DNA of 64,000 nucleotides from Trichobilharzia szidati (lineage: Eukaryota > Platyhelminthes > Trematoda > Strigeidida > Schistosomatidae): the NCBI GenBank assembly GCA_944472155.2, contig OX235272.1:104600020-104664019 (forward strand), read 5' to 3'. The first letter of the stretch is position 1. Each line of letters begins with the position of its first letter. This document shows, one piece after another, positions 1 through 10,530 of the stretch. A program made the position numbers and the translations under genes. The notes under the pieces were generated by a model. It was not told where the DNA came from. It worked only from the letters and a program-made list of their open reading frames with translations, and did not search any database.

Positions 1-415
1 TTTTCTTTGTGTATAACATCAGCCGTGCAAATACGCTGAATCCTCTTAAATAGACACTTCACCAAGCCTCTCTTATATTGTAATGGACAGAAGCTGTGAA
101 AATTAAGATATTGCCCTGTCCAAGTGGGCTTTCTGTAGATAGAACGTCTTATTGAGCCATCGTCTCTTCGACTCAGAAGTATGTCTAAAAATTCGAGCTG
201 GTTGCGACTTTCTTCCTCGCATGTAAGACTAATATGATTCTGTACAGAGTTAAGTCTATCTAATAGACGACTCGCATCTTCATGATTGTCGCATATCAAA
301 ATGATATCGTCTACATATCTCTTATAGAAAGGCAATTTAGAAATTAAATCAAAGGATAAGTTTTCAACATAAGACATGTAAACGTCCGCTAACTTTAGTT
401 GTTGTCGAATTAACC
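1..415 (-). mobile_element. Penelope-like element fragment (RT palm to thumb)
   Basis: Read on the minus strand this encodes the end of a PLE reverse transcriptase. The catalytic box appears as KRYVDDIILICD (about 330-290), followed by CEEESRNQLEFLDILLSRRD, a YRKPTWTGQYLNFHSFCP motif and KRIQRICTADVI. The YRKPTWTGQY...SFCP...R...IC series is the usual PLE signature between palm and thumb. The fragment is cut off by the window edge, so the GIY-YIG part would lie outside. It is closely related to the copies at 56225 and 57725. It is a relic rather than a working gene because the upstream palm is broken near 360-415. Confidence 0.85.
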
Positions 416-429
416 TTGTTTCTATATTA

Positions 430-600
430 GATCATTCTTGTATTACCTGATTAATTATCTAAACTTGACAAACCTCATGTAAACACACATACACACAAAT
501 AATTGTATTTAAATACGATTGTACAGCTATGTGAATGAATTCGCCGTTGAAAAGAGTCTCTTCGCTGAACTTCTTCTCCTTTTTTACATATGATTCAATG
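430..600 (+). repeat. PLE terminal repeat (pLTR) with hammerhead-like motif
   Basis: Shares with 12370, 51120, 53900, 55540 and 63560 a block GTACAGC ... GAATTCG ... GAAAAGAGTCTCTTCGCTGA. It sits 5' of, and inverted to, the minus-strand PLE at 1-415. CAGC (about 527) can pair with GCTG (about 572), and AAGA/TCTT forms a short hairpin after GAAA, as in type I hammerheads, but the CTGANGA box is degenerate (TATGTGA). Confidence 0.6.
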
Positions 601-744
601 GGGATTTTTAAGCTACTTATTCAAAAATATCAATTAATTCAGATCATTTAATGAACATGACTAGTGGTCATTAAAGAGATTTAAATTTGACGACAAAATA
701 AATACACTAAACAAGTACCAAAAATATATTAAACAAAGCTAACA

Positions 745-1100
745 TCTTAGATAGTAGGAGGCAATCGGCCACAGGAAGCCTTGGACCTAGGTTTCGTGCT
801 GGTTGGCACTCATCAGCAAGGCGTATCAGCAACCTTGAAGGAACTGATGTCCCTTCTGAGATTGGAACCCACGTCACCCAGTGAGTACTGCAGTCATAGA
901 CATTATCACTGAGCTATTCGGGCTAGCGATTGACTTCCTGTAGGACTGTAGTGGGTATTTCGATTGGACACTAATAACTAGTGTGGCGTGTCTAGTCCTT
1001 TGTTTGGTGCAGACTGAATTCTAGCACTCATGTTTCGCAATGTGGCCACCATTCTAGGTAGTTCACCATCACGGTGCTCATTGATTTGATGATATTAGAT
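745..1100 (-). mobile_element. SINE family A, copy A1 (tRNA-like head plus hammerhead)
   Basis: On the minus strand: a 3' tail-like start (TCTAATATCATC), a conserved body (GTGATGGTGAACTACCTAG; ATTCAGTCTGCACC), a tRNA-like head with A box TAGCTCAGTGA and B box GGTTCCAATCT, then a hammerhead at 778-822, ending CTATCTAAGATG. The same short TATCTAA motif at both ends is what a monomer cut from a tandem array would show. RNA polymerase III promoter boxes are internal. It is head-to-head with copy A2. Confidence 0.85.
778..822 (-). ncRNA. Hammerhead ribozyme, full consensus core (family A)
   Basis: Minus strand, in order: stem I GCCTTG (822-817); core CTGATGA (816-810); stem II GTGC (809-806), loop CAACCA, GCAC (799-796); GAAA (795-792); stem III as the self-complementary ACCTAGGT; C17 at 784; then CAAGGC (783-778), which pairs perfectly with GCCTTG. 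All invariant bases (C3 U4 G5 A6 N G8 A9, G12 A13 A14, A15.1-U16.1, C17) are present. Predicted cleavage falls between 784 and 783. The very short stem III suggests that it may act as a dimer, as proposed for other satellite hammerheads. Activity is inferred from sequence. Confidence 0.9.
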
Positions 1101-1380
1101 AGCTGGGTGACGTGGGTTCGAATCTCAGAAGGGACATGAGTTCCTTCAAGGTTGCAGATACGCCTTGTTGATGAGTGCCAACTAGCACAAAACCCAAGGT
1201 CGAGCAAGGCTTCCCGCCGATTGCCTCCAACTATCTAATATCATCAAATTAATGTGCACCGTGATGGCGAGCTACCTAGAATTGTGGCCACATTGCAAAC
1301 CTAACCTGACTGATAGAATTCAGTCTGCACGCCACACTAGTTACTAGTGTCTAATCAAAATAGCTAACACCTATTCAGTT
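1096..1380 (+). mobile_element. SINE family A, copy A2 (inverted next to A1)
   Basis: Begins inside the head (CTGGGTGACG, B box GGTTCGAATCT at about 1114) and runs through a hammerhead relic (1161-1212) to the 3' body and CTAGTTACTAGTGTC. The ribozyme is dead: TTGATGA in place of CTGATGA (C3 to U) and AAAA in place of GAAA (G12 to A). It lacks the A-box half and is directly apposed to A1 in opposite orientation. Confidence 0.8.
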
Positions 1381-2140
1381 TTATACTGAACAAATACACT
1401 TCAACTGGAAATAATTCCAAATAACTAAAACTGAACTAATTCACGACAAGTTGTATTGTCTCCAAGTGAAAAGCCGTCGGTACTTGAGGTTGTGTATAGT
1501 AGTAGTTCTTGTTTACGTTGTAGTCAGAAATTGATTAAATTTTCAAATGCCTTTTTTTATTTTTACTTTGAAATGGAAAAAGAAGAAGAGAAGAAATCTG
1601 GCTTCAAAAGACTTTTTAAATTGAGGTTAAACAAATTATTTTAAAAAAGCGGAACGAATTTCCTTTTTTTGAAAAAATTTCACCTGGTTTTCTGATAACC
1701 TTAATTTAGGGCATTAGACAAAAAGTAGGCGTAAACTATGAATTGGTTACATATATAGCAGCCATACAGTAAGTGATAAAGTGCATTTTTCGACAATGCA
1801 GTCGATTAGGATGAATGAATTCAATCGGAAAATGTAAAATGCTGATACCGGTTTCTAAAGTGCAGTTGATAGAATTACTTGATTAATTAATTAATTGGTT
1901 TTTGCCTATCAGATGTGTGTACTGAAATTCTATTATCAAGAAAGCTAATTAATCATTTGAGAAGAAATTATGAAATTTAGGTGTCGGTTTTTATTTTTTA
2001 CTAAAAGTTATCATCACGTGGAGTATTACTGGAAAAGTGTGATATAAGAATGCAGTTATTGTTCTTGTATATGGAAAAAAAATTTTATTGAATGCACTGT
2101 GAATTGGGTTGAAAATGAATTGAAAGATAGATAATTGGGA
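1381..2140. other. AT-rich stretch, no gene recognised
   Basis: No recognisable protein domain or repeat family. A 62-codon open frame at 1456-1644 is lysine- and phenylalanine-rich and lies in low-complexity sequence; I see no support for it as an exon. Short TTAATTAATTAA runs occur near 1885. Confidence 0.4.
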
Positions 2141-2142
2141 TG

Positions 2143-2368
2143 CTTAACATCATCGTCGTTGGCACAGTGGTTAGGACTCTCGCCGACGATGCACATGGTC
2201 CGGGGTTCGACCCCCTGCCGACGCACACCCGATATCTATGGTCGGCCTGAATTTGGGCTACCGATATCCATGCTGAAAATTCCACACTTGTACTGAAAAT
2301 ACGGTGTGGAATCAAGCTGTAAATCAAAATAAAATAAATAAATAAAATAAATAATAATGGAAAGTCAG
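2143..2368 (+). mobile_element. SINE family C, copy C1 (AATAAA-tailed tRNA-SINE)
   Basis: tRNA-like head with a perfect A box TGGCACAGTGG (2160) and B box GGTTCGACCCC, then the family body (CCGATATCCATGCTGAAAAT; GTACTGAAAATACGGTGTGG; CAAGCTGTAAATC) and an (AATAAA)n tail. Three other copies lie at 27186, 36560 and 50685. No hammerhead core is visible in this family. Confidence 0.85.
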
Positions 2369-2370
2369 TC

Positions 2371-3989
2371 ATCAAGGAGGTGGAGCAAAGAAAACAGTGG
2401 GCTGAATACTTCAAAAGACTTCTTAATCGATTGCCACCTACAACGTGCCCAATAATAATAACAGTGGAAACAGAACGAGAACAGAAATCCTGAAGGCAGT
2501 CAAGATGCTAAAACCTGGAAAAGTAGCAGGACCAGAGGGAATCCCCGCAGAAGCATTGAAAATGGACCCTGAGACATCAGTGGATTTGATGGCGTCAATA
2601 CTGGAGAAGGTGTGGAAAGAGGGAAATGTACCTGAGGATTGGAAGAAAGGTATGAACTGGTGCGGCATTATGCTCTTGTCCATCCCAAGCAAAATATTAA
2701 GCCGCATCATCCTGGAGAGAATCAAACACGCCACCCTGGATAAAATACTTCGACCGGAACAGGCTGGATTCAGGAGGATTAAGTCATGCATCGATCAAAT
2801 CACAATACTACAGATCATCACTGAACAGAGCTTGGAATGGCAGTCACCTCTCTATCTCAACTTCATCGACTTTGAAAAGGCCTTCGACAGCGTCGATCGA
2901 GAGGTGATTTGGCAACTACTTCGCTACTATGGGGTGCCACCGACAATTATACATCTCATCCAACAGCTGTATGACAATGCTGCATGGCAAGTAATCCACA
3001 GCGGAAAACTTACGGAATCCTTCGAAGTGAAAACAGGAGTAAGACAAGGCTGCCTACTATTGCCAATGATTTTCCTGATTGTAGTAGACGGTAAAGTGAC
3101 AGACAGCAGGCAAAGAGAAAAAAGTATAAAATGCACCCATACAAGAAAACTTGGAGGATCCGAACTTCGCCGATGATATATGTCTGATTTCCCACAAAGT
3201 GGAAGATATGCAAGTGAAAAGAAACAAGTTGGCAGAAGAAGCATCAAACATAGGACTTCAGGTGAACATAGACAGAACAGAGATGATGAAGATTCCTGGG
3301 TAACACCACCAACAACAACAGATAACAATCAGCATAAATGGGAAGAACCTGAAACAACCTCCTTTACCACCTACCTGGGAAGCATCGTTTCAACTACAGT
3401 CGTAACTGACGAGGATATCAAAGAAAGAATCGGGAAAGCAAGACAAGCTTTCACTACTCTCAAGTCTGTGTGGAGGTCAACAACACTCAGTATCAAAATA
3501 AGATCCGGATTTCCAACTCCAATGTGAAGTCACTCCTACTATACGGATCAGAGACTTGCACTGCGCGTCATAAAGAGCATCTCAAACAAACTACAGACCT
3601 TCATTAACAGTTGTCTTTGCTCAATACTCAAGATCAGATGGCCAACCAGAAAAGATCAGCAACAAGGATCTCTGGCAATGAGCGAACCAACCAAGAACCA
3701 ATTGTGCAACAAATAGGCAGGAAGAAATGGAGGTGGATTGGCCATACTCTGAGGAAACCATCAAGTGACATCCTAGACAAACCATTGCTCGAGTGGAACC
3801 CGAAAGGGAAGCGGCGAGTTGGTCGTCAGTGCGAGGGTGACTTGGAGGAGGTCATGTGAAGAGGAGATGAAAGCGTGTTGGCAGACATGGAGCCAGGTGA
3901 AGACTCTAGCAGAGAACCGAACGCAATGGAGACGCACGGTTGAAGCCCTATGTTCCTCTAGGAATTAAAGGAAACAATAATAATAATAA
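2371..3989 (+). mobile_element. RTE-type LINE fragment, copy R1 (RT to 3' tail)
   Basis: A non-LTR retrotransposon of RTE type. The open part (2445-3176) shows RT blocks in order: MLKPGKVAGPEGIPAEAL, EQAGFRRIKSCIDQI, LNFIDFEKAFDSVDRE, YGVPPTIIHLIQQLY and GVRQGCLLLPMIFLIVVD. The catalytic FADD follows near 3168 in a shifted frame (PNFADDICLISHKVEDMQ). After it come the linker with NIDRTEMMKI, the distal KWRWIGHTLRKPSSDI tail (3724-3770) and a 3' end GAAACAATAATAATAATAA. The endonuclease half is missing and at least four frameshifts or stops break the frame, so it is a 5'-truncated dead copy. The 5' end abuts SINE C1. Confidence 0.9.
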
Positions 3990-4344
3990 GTTAGTGTCAA
4001 CTCGAGATGCAATAATTTTTTGCATTTATCAATCAGAGTTCAATAAACCCTACATTAACTCAAGTGCCTATTTTTATATTGGTCACTCATAAATTTACAC
4101 TGGATTCACTTTAGAAAATATTCGTGATAGAAAACTTAATTGCAGTGAAGATTCAACTTGGTGACCAGTTCTGCCAGTTGAATGAGAATTTATCTTTGAA
4201 TATTATGCAGGTTATTGGCTTCTTTAAGAAATAAACACTAGCAAGTGTCATGAGTACAACATGGTATTAATTTTATAAGATTCTATCCCGTAGATGGTGC
4301 TAATTTCCTGGAATAGTTTGACCGCCGAGTCAGAGTGAAATCGT

Positions 4345-6062
4345 TATAAATTATTTAAAATTATCCCAAAGTTTTTAGGAAAATCAGAACAACATTTTTC
4401 TCAATGTCCTGATCTGTGTAAGCCATAACATCTTCAGCTGAATTATTCCGATCCGATTAACCACCAAAATATACAGTCAAGAAATTTTCTATAGTTTGGT
4501 TTGTAAGGGTTAGCTGTGTTTTACGAGTTGATCACGGACTGATATCAGTTAGAGAATCATTGGAAACCAGGGAGTACTGGACAGCTGCTGATTCATCCTA
4601 GTTTGGGAATCATCGGCAGTACGCACCCACTGCACCGGGGTTTGAACCTAGGACCTTCCGGTTACAAGGCAAGCTCGTATACCATTTAGCCACTGGGACC
4701 CATTTCAATGGCTCATAAATTCTAAATTCCACCAATTCGTGATTTAGCGCAACCCCAATCATTGTCGTTGGTGGGACATCCATCCACACGCGTGACATCT
4801 AATTGGACCTCACTGGTCACTAGTTCTCACCAGAAATTACATAAATTGGAGTGAATTCCTTTGAAGGTCACTTGTCAGTAGACATAAGTACCAGTAGAAA
4901 AATGTAAACAGCCGTCACATATATGTAATGACTAGTGTCAAATTGTCAGTCAAGTTCCGAAACATTCAAACAAATATTCGAATTTCCAGTCAGATCATCC
5001 AATAAAAATGAAAATTTCAGACGCTTTAAATCTCGTTAATAGAGCTAGAAACATTATAACAACAGATAATGATGATATGGAGAACGAGATCTCCGACATA
5101 AAACAAATTTTGATTGGAAATGGTACTAAATAATATTGCCAATAAAAAGGACCAGAAGGGAAAACAGAAGATTGAAAAATCTTGACTATCAATCGACGAC
5201 AGCCATTCCATATCGAAAGGAGATAGCGGAACAACCTCAAACAGTACTTGCTTCATAAAATATTAAAGTCTATTTCGAGCCCTCTAATTCTTTAGTGAAA
5301 GTTTTGATGAATGTCAAAGATATAGTTCCGAAAATGACACAAAGCAACTATGTTTATAAGAGAAAGTATTAAGAACGTGAAGCTTGCTATGTAGGGGAAA
5401 GCAGTAGACAGGTGAAGGTTAGAGTGAGTGAACATAGACTATGCACGAAACGTCTGCCTAGAAATGAAGCGGAATTAAAAAGTTTAGAAAAAAGATCACC
5501 TCTAGCAATGCATGCTTTGGACGGTGGATATAAGATTGATTTCGACAATGTCGAATTTCTAGGAAGAGGCTTTCATTCACATAAAGAAAGGCTGATCCCT
5601 GAAGCCTTGCATATCTTAACCACATTGAATTCCGTAACTAGGAGAGAAGGGATAGACTTATCACCTATATGGCTGACTCTCTCTAATAATGCAAAACAGA
5701 TGAGAGAAAATACTAAGCTATTCAATCCTATATTGTGACCACATTATGAAATATTATTATGATGTTTTGACGTGCTTCCCATACAGCAAACAACAGAGTC
5801 ACACACACTCAAGACAAATATTCACGTGTGACAATTTGACACTAGTCATTACCAATATGTTATGACTGTTTACATTTTTCTATTGGTACAAATTTCTACT
5901 GACAAGCGAGCTACCTTCAAAGGCGCTCACTTCAATTTATGTAATGGTTCGACTGGTTAATTGAATCGGAATAATTCAGCTTAAGAATTTATGGCTTACA
6001 CAAAGCCAGACGTTGAGAAAAATGTTGTTCTGATTTTATAGTTAGACACAATAGAATTATTT
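4345..6062 (+). mobile_element. PLE copy with inverted terminal repeats (coding part 5009-5738)
   Basis: The centre encodes a PLE thumb and a GIY-YIG endonuclease in pieces. The thumb reads ARNIITTDNDDMENEISD then IKQILIGNGT. The linker reads AIPYRKEIAEQPQT, FEPSNSLVKVLM and PKMTQSNYVYK. The endonuclease is CYVGESSRQVKVRVSEH (about 5380-5430), with an open C-terminus to 5738 containing KIDFDNVEF and ERLIPEALHI. The flanks are inverted copies of each other: left arm 4345-4460 plus 4840-4965, right arm 5828-6062 (shared GACTAGTGTCAAATTGTCA, AGCTGAATTATTCCGAT, CAGAACAACATTTTTCTCAA). SINE B1 splits the left arm. Frameshifts make it a relic. Confidence 0.85.
4498..4850 (-). mobile_element. SINE family B, copy B1 (U4C subfamily)
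   Basis: Minus strand: 5' body, head (GGTTCAAACCCC as B box, near 4638) and a hammerhead relic at about 4592-4630 with GTACTG, CCGATGA (U4 to C), a TTCC/GGAT stem and GAAT in place of GAAA. The 3' end carries the variant TGATCAACTCGTAAAACAC. It is inserted into the left inverted arm of the PLE at 4345-6062, so it is younger than that element. Confidence 0.85.
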
Positions 6063-6479
6063 TAAGTAATTTATAATGAGGTATTAGTCTGTACTGATTT
6101 CTTCACCAGGTGTTTGTGGATATGACTAAAATCACAAAAATGGTTTCAGCTGCATTTATCTCTCCGTTTTGTCGTCATTAAACGTAGTATTTATTGGAAT
6201 ATGTATTTATTATAGTGCCATGAGAAGTTATGATTGATTAGAAAGATGAACAGTGGCATCTCTAGACATATATTTTTGTTCGAGGTAATTTTTAACCTTT
6301 CTTAATAATCACACACTACTTAAGGATCAACGATACACGTTGTTGAAGAAGGGGTGTAGTGCAAACTTGATCAAATGAGCAGTTGTGTCAGAAACTGGAT
6401 AAACTTAATTCAGTCAGTAGATATTACTTTAGATATTACTGTTATTATGTACAAGTCGCATACTGAATGCTTTTATCTT

Positions 6480-6716
6480 ATACCTTATCTTTCCGATTGG
6501 AACATAGGGCTTTAAGCAAGAGCACTGACGTTTCGCTAGCAGTGGTGTTTATTTTCACAGAGTGGGGTTGCTAGCTTCATGCCCAACTTTCGCTTTTTAA
6601 TGGTCTTAGTAGTGGCTTAGCGGTTTAAGTGTGTGCCGGCCGGAGATCAAACCCTGGAACACATGCGTGGTTGGCGAGCATTCTGCCGCTAAGCCGCCGA
6701 CGCACGTGTTGAATAT
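6480..6716 (-). mobile_element. SINE family D, copy D1 (RTE-like 3' end)
   Basis: Minus strand: tRNA-like head (TTAGCGGCAGAATG; degenerate B box GGTTTGATCTCC), middle GGGCATGAAGCTAGCAACCCC, and a 3' end AAAGCCCTATGTTCCAATCGG. That 3' end matches the last bases of the RTE copies (GAAGCCCTATGTTCCACTAGG). Two more copies lie at 22282 and 31295. Confidence 0.7.
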
Positions 6717-6719
6717 CTC

Positions 6720-7150
6720 AGGGATTTGATTAGTTTCAGGATATCACCATGAGCTGACATCGGTTACAGAACCATTGGAGTAGCCATATTTAGGTAGGTA
6801 GGTAGTTATTTATCAGGGTTCTAGCGAGAAATCGTGACCAGTGAGGTACAAGTGATCGGGTGTAAGGAGAAATACTCACCAAGGATGACATTGGCTAGTG
6901 CCACTTACGTTGTATCCTGCATGAATCGGTGGCAGAAGTCGGAATTCATTGGCTGGCTGGCCATTGGTTCGAGTCCCAGTAGATGAATGGTCTACCAGCT
7001 CGCTACCCTTGTAACCGCAACTTGCTGGGTTCGAACCTCCTGTCGGTGGGTGTGTACTTCTGAAGAGTTAGTCCCGACCTAGACTGACGAAACAGTTGTG
7101 TGGAAGTACTCCCTGTCGGTTTTCTTCTGGATCTCTAATCGATGTCGGCA
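6720..7150 (+). mobile_element. SINE family B, copy B2 (near-complete hammerhead, C17 to G)
   Basis: A minus-strand 3' fragment (6720-6785) precedes a plus-strand copy (6790-7150) with B box GGTTCGAACCT. The ribozyme spans 7054-7109. It has stem I GTACTT/AAGTAC (6 bp); core CTGAAGA; a 7-bp stem II GTTAGTC/GACTGAC; and GAAA. Stem III is ACAGTTGT. The base after it is G (7100) instead of the cleavage base C, which should block self-cleavage. Confidence 0.85.
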
Positions 7151-7902
7151 TATTGACTAGTTGATGAATAATCTTTTGTTCATTCTGATTATCATCATTA
7201 ATGTTTAAACTTCATTGCCACATACCTTTCCAGTCTTGTTTTATAAAATTTGTGACATACACTTTGGTATTTGTTTATATCACATGGCATGTGACTTTTT
7301 TTCCCCTAAAAATGGGTGATTATTTCATGGTTTATAGCCTTGACATTATTCTACTTTAAACACCCTTAAGTCAAAAGAAGTTTAATTCAGGGGAGAAAGA
7401 TAAAAATGTTTGGGTGATTAACTTCTTTTGGATTCAATTATTCATATGTATATGAACAACATCAGTTTTTTTTTCATTTTTAAAAAATCTTGCATGACAA
7501 ATGCACTGCTTATAGAGCGGAGATGTTTATATAACAGTGGATGGCATATTTTTCGCTGAATTATGTGGATGAGTGAATGAAGAGATATGAAGAATATGTA
7601 TGTATTAACTAAAGACATAAAGAAGCATATACAGATGTTTCGTCCCGGTTTAACTCTCTTCAGTAGTGCCCACCCATGTGTATTACTGTTGAGTAATAAT
7701 AGAGGTACTGTTCGATTCGGAGGATAAAAAAAAGATGTTAGCGAATATTTGCGTTAATTGGGAAGTAGTCACGTATGAATAAACTTAGTAATATCTACTA
7801 TATACATGGATGTACTCATACTGTTGAAGAACAGTAAGTACTCTTTTTCTCAGCAGTATGAATTTCATGTGATCACGAAGTTATCGACTTTTGACTGCAA
7901 AA
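7151..7902. other. AT-rich spacer, nothing recognised
   Basis: No coding potential or repeat family identified. It contains T-rich tracts (about 7466-7490) and ends at the (ATT)n tail of the next LINE. Confidence 0.4.
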
Positions 7903-10530
7903 CTTATTATTATTATTATTGTTCCTTTGGTTTCCGAATGGAACATAGGGCTTCAACAAGACATCGCCACTTTGTTGTCTTTTCTTTTGTCCTCTTCAGA
8001 TGTCTTACCCCAAGATTGGTCATAATCTCTTATCTCTTCCTCCCCACACGAGTTTCCCGCGTCCCTCTTACACTGAGGACCCACTCGTCGTTTTCCATTT
8101 GGATTTCACTCCAGTAATGGCCTGGGTTGCGCACGATGTCATTCGACAGCCTTCACAACGTGTTTGCCCGATTCATTTCCATTTTCTTCTATATATCTCT
8201 TGAGTGATGGGTTCTTGGTTAGTTTGTTCTAGCCGGACGGTGGGCCATTTGATCGTCAGCAAAGAGTCAGCGCAGTGGACAGCTGTTGATAAAATTCTGC
8301 TGCTTCTAGCTATTGGAAGTGCTTCTCATGATGCGCCCGCCAAGTTTCTCACCCATGTAGAAGAAGTGACTGACTTGAATTTGGTGTTGAAAATCCGAAT
8401 CTTGTTGTTTATATATGGTTGAGTGAGGATGGAAGACTTCCAAACTGATTTCACATTCATGAAGGTGTATCTTGGCTTTCTGATTCTGGCTTTGACATCT
8501 ACATCCAGATCATCTAGAGTTTTCTTAACGATACTCCAGAGTATTCCTATCTTCTCACTCCCAACTCATAGTCTGATGCATAATGCAGTTCACCATAATT
8601 AGCAATGTCACAGCTCAACGTTGAGGCACTCACAAACCAATCACAGCAGACTTAATGTGTGCAAATACGATTCGCATATATATGACCTAACTTCTGAGAA
8701 ACGGTCACAAGTAGTGCAGAATAACCTTCAGCAAGAAAACAACCAATCAGAAGAGGTTGCTTCTCCGCTAACAGTAATGTACATAAAAATCTATAAATAC
8801 CACTTGATTTTCTCAATAAACGATCTGTGTTGCCTGGTCCTTATCTTCTGTCGTTACAATAGTGGGCAAATAGTCTTGTCTTAATCCTGTACTCACTTCA
8901 AACGACTCATTGAGTTTTCAGTTGTTGATCACTTGGCATGTAGCATCATTACAAATTAATTGAATGAAGTTTGGGGCACTCAGAACTGTTGTAGCAACTG
9001 CAAATTTACTTCAAGTCCAGCACTGTCAAATGCCTTTTCAAATTTGATTAATTTGTTTCATTTTGTGCTTTGTTGTGTGATGATGACGCGTAAAGTTGCA
9101 ATTTGATCAGTACACGATTTGCCTTTGCTGAATACAGCTTGTTCCGGGAGGAGTCCTGCAAACAGTGTATCCTTTATTCCCTCCAGAATGACGCGACTTA
9201 GTATTTTGCCTGACGTGCACAAGAGCATTATTCCACGCTGGTTCTCGCAGAGTCCTAAGTCACCCATCTTTGGTAGCTCGACGGAGTTGCCTATCTTCCA
9301 ATCGGTAGGCACCTTTGCTTCCTTCTCAACCTCTCGCAATAGTGGGGAGAGCATACCTGCTCCGGTGCCTGGGTCCGTTTTCAGTGCTTCGGTGGGAAAT
9401 CTGTCTGGCCTTGCTGCCTTCCCGACTGGACTTCAGTAGCTTGGTCACATTCAAGACTTCGTCTTTCGTTGGAGGAGTGGGGTTCAGTGCATTTCCGTGT
9501 GTGCTGTTGGTGGTAGTGATATTTCCGGGCGAGTTTCAGGTGATGGTCGATCCAAGAGTCCTTTAAAGTGATCAGCCCATTGTTTGATTTGTTTCCTTGG
9601 TGATCAGGTTCCCTTGAGAAGCTTTTATTGATTCCATCATCTGGGTTGAACTTTTCTCTGATAGAGGCCTGGTTATCTAATATAATGTCCTGAGATCTCT
9701 TTTACCTACGGCCTGTTTTGCTTCAGTGACCAGTGTGTAGTAGAGTTGTCTTTTGTCTTTCCTGGTACTCTTCTTCAATTCTTTATTCACTGCAGTGTAC
9801 ATTGAACTTAGCTCCTCCTTCTGTTGCCCATCTTTGCATTGAGTCATCTCTTTCACCATCCTCCTCTCTTCTATTAGCTTTTAAGTGTCCGTTGACAGCC
9901 ATTCCTTGTCTTGCCTCTTCTTTCTTCCTAGAACAGTTGTCCATGTTTCCTTGAGCATTAACTCCAGAGAGCTAGTTCCAGTGTTCTACAACGCAGGTTT
10001 CCTCAGTGATATTTATGTAAAGTCTCCGAATTTATTGGGATCTGGTCTGTAATGAAGCCATCCCTTGTAGTTTTGTCCTTCAATTTCTGAATATTGAACT
10101 TGAATTTCGGCCTGTCTCCAGATATTTTGAGGTATTTCACCTTCACCTTGAGAGTTTCTTGAACTAGATGATGGTCTGAGACTGCATCTTCTCCTTTTCT
10201 CGACTTTGTATCCAGTAGGCTGCATCTCCACTTCCTTGAGACTGAGATGAAACCTATCAGGTTTGTGGTGTGTCCATCGGGTGAAATCCATGCTGCTTTG
10301 TGTACATCTTTGTGCTTGTACACGCTGCTCCCAGTCACCAAATCATCGGAGATCCAAAGTCTCCAAAGAGTTCTCCATTGTCATTCATTTCTCCGAGAGC
10401 CTCCCAACCCATGATGAAATCTCTTCCCATATTGTCTGCTCCCAGTTCGGCATTCATATTGTCCATTACGATTTTGATGTTACTATTTGGGATGTTGTCC
10501 GTTACTGTTTGAAGTTATCTATAGAAATCA
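7903..10530 (-). mobile_element. RTE-type LINE, copy R2 (longest; endonuclease to tail)
   Basis: Minus strand, from 10530 down. The endonuclease C-half contains NIKIVMDNMNAELGADNMGR, a degenerate DGHTTNLIGFISVSRKWR (10270-10200) and SDHHLVQETLKVKVK (10180-10140). A linker follows (EMTQCKDGQQKEELSSMYTA, 9850-9790). RT fingers follow (REVEKEAKVPTDWKIG; GIMLLCTSGKILSRVILE; LLPEQAVFSKGKSCTDQIA). The rest of the palm is deleted, then comes the distal tail (VKARIRKPRYTF; KKMEMNRANTL) and the 3' end AGCCCTATGTTCC...(AATAAT)n at 7903-7925. SDHHLV is the endonuclease active-site histidine region. An LTR-like repeat (8606-8858) interrupts it. Multiple stops make it a pseudogene. Confidence 0.88.
8606..8858 (+). 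repeat. Solo-LTR-like repeat, copy 1
   Basis: A 253-bp block starting TGTCACAG and ending GTTACA, with TATAAATA (about 8792), AATAAA (about 8815) and a GT-rich stretch just after. This is the order expected for an LTR (TATA box, poly(A) signal, R/U5). Related copies, minus orientation, are at 12762 and 22542. It lies inside RTE copy R2. No convincing target duplication is seen (AGCAA left, ATAGT right), so a MITE-like origin stays possible. Confidence 0.5.

Noticed and set aside
1456..1644. 62-codon open frame as a host exon
   Set aside because: Lysine/phenylalanine-rich low complexity, no splice-site support, no homology recognised.
2145..2345. Hammerhead in SINE family C
   Set aside because: No CTGANGA or GAAA pair in any of the four copies.
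6540..6580. GAAACGTC in SINE family D as part of a hammerhead
   Set aside because: The three copies do not conserve a CTGANGA box at a workable distance and stem I partners are absent.
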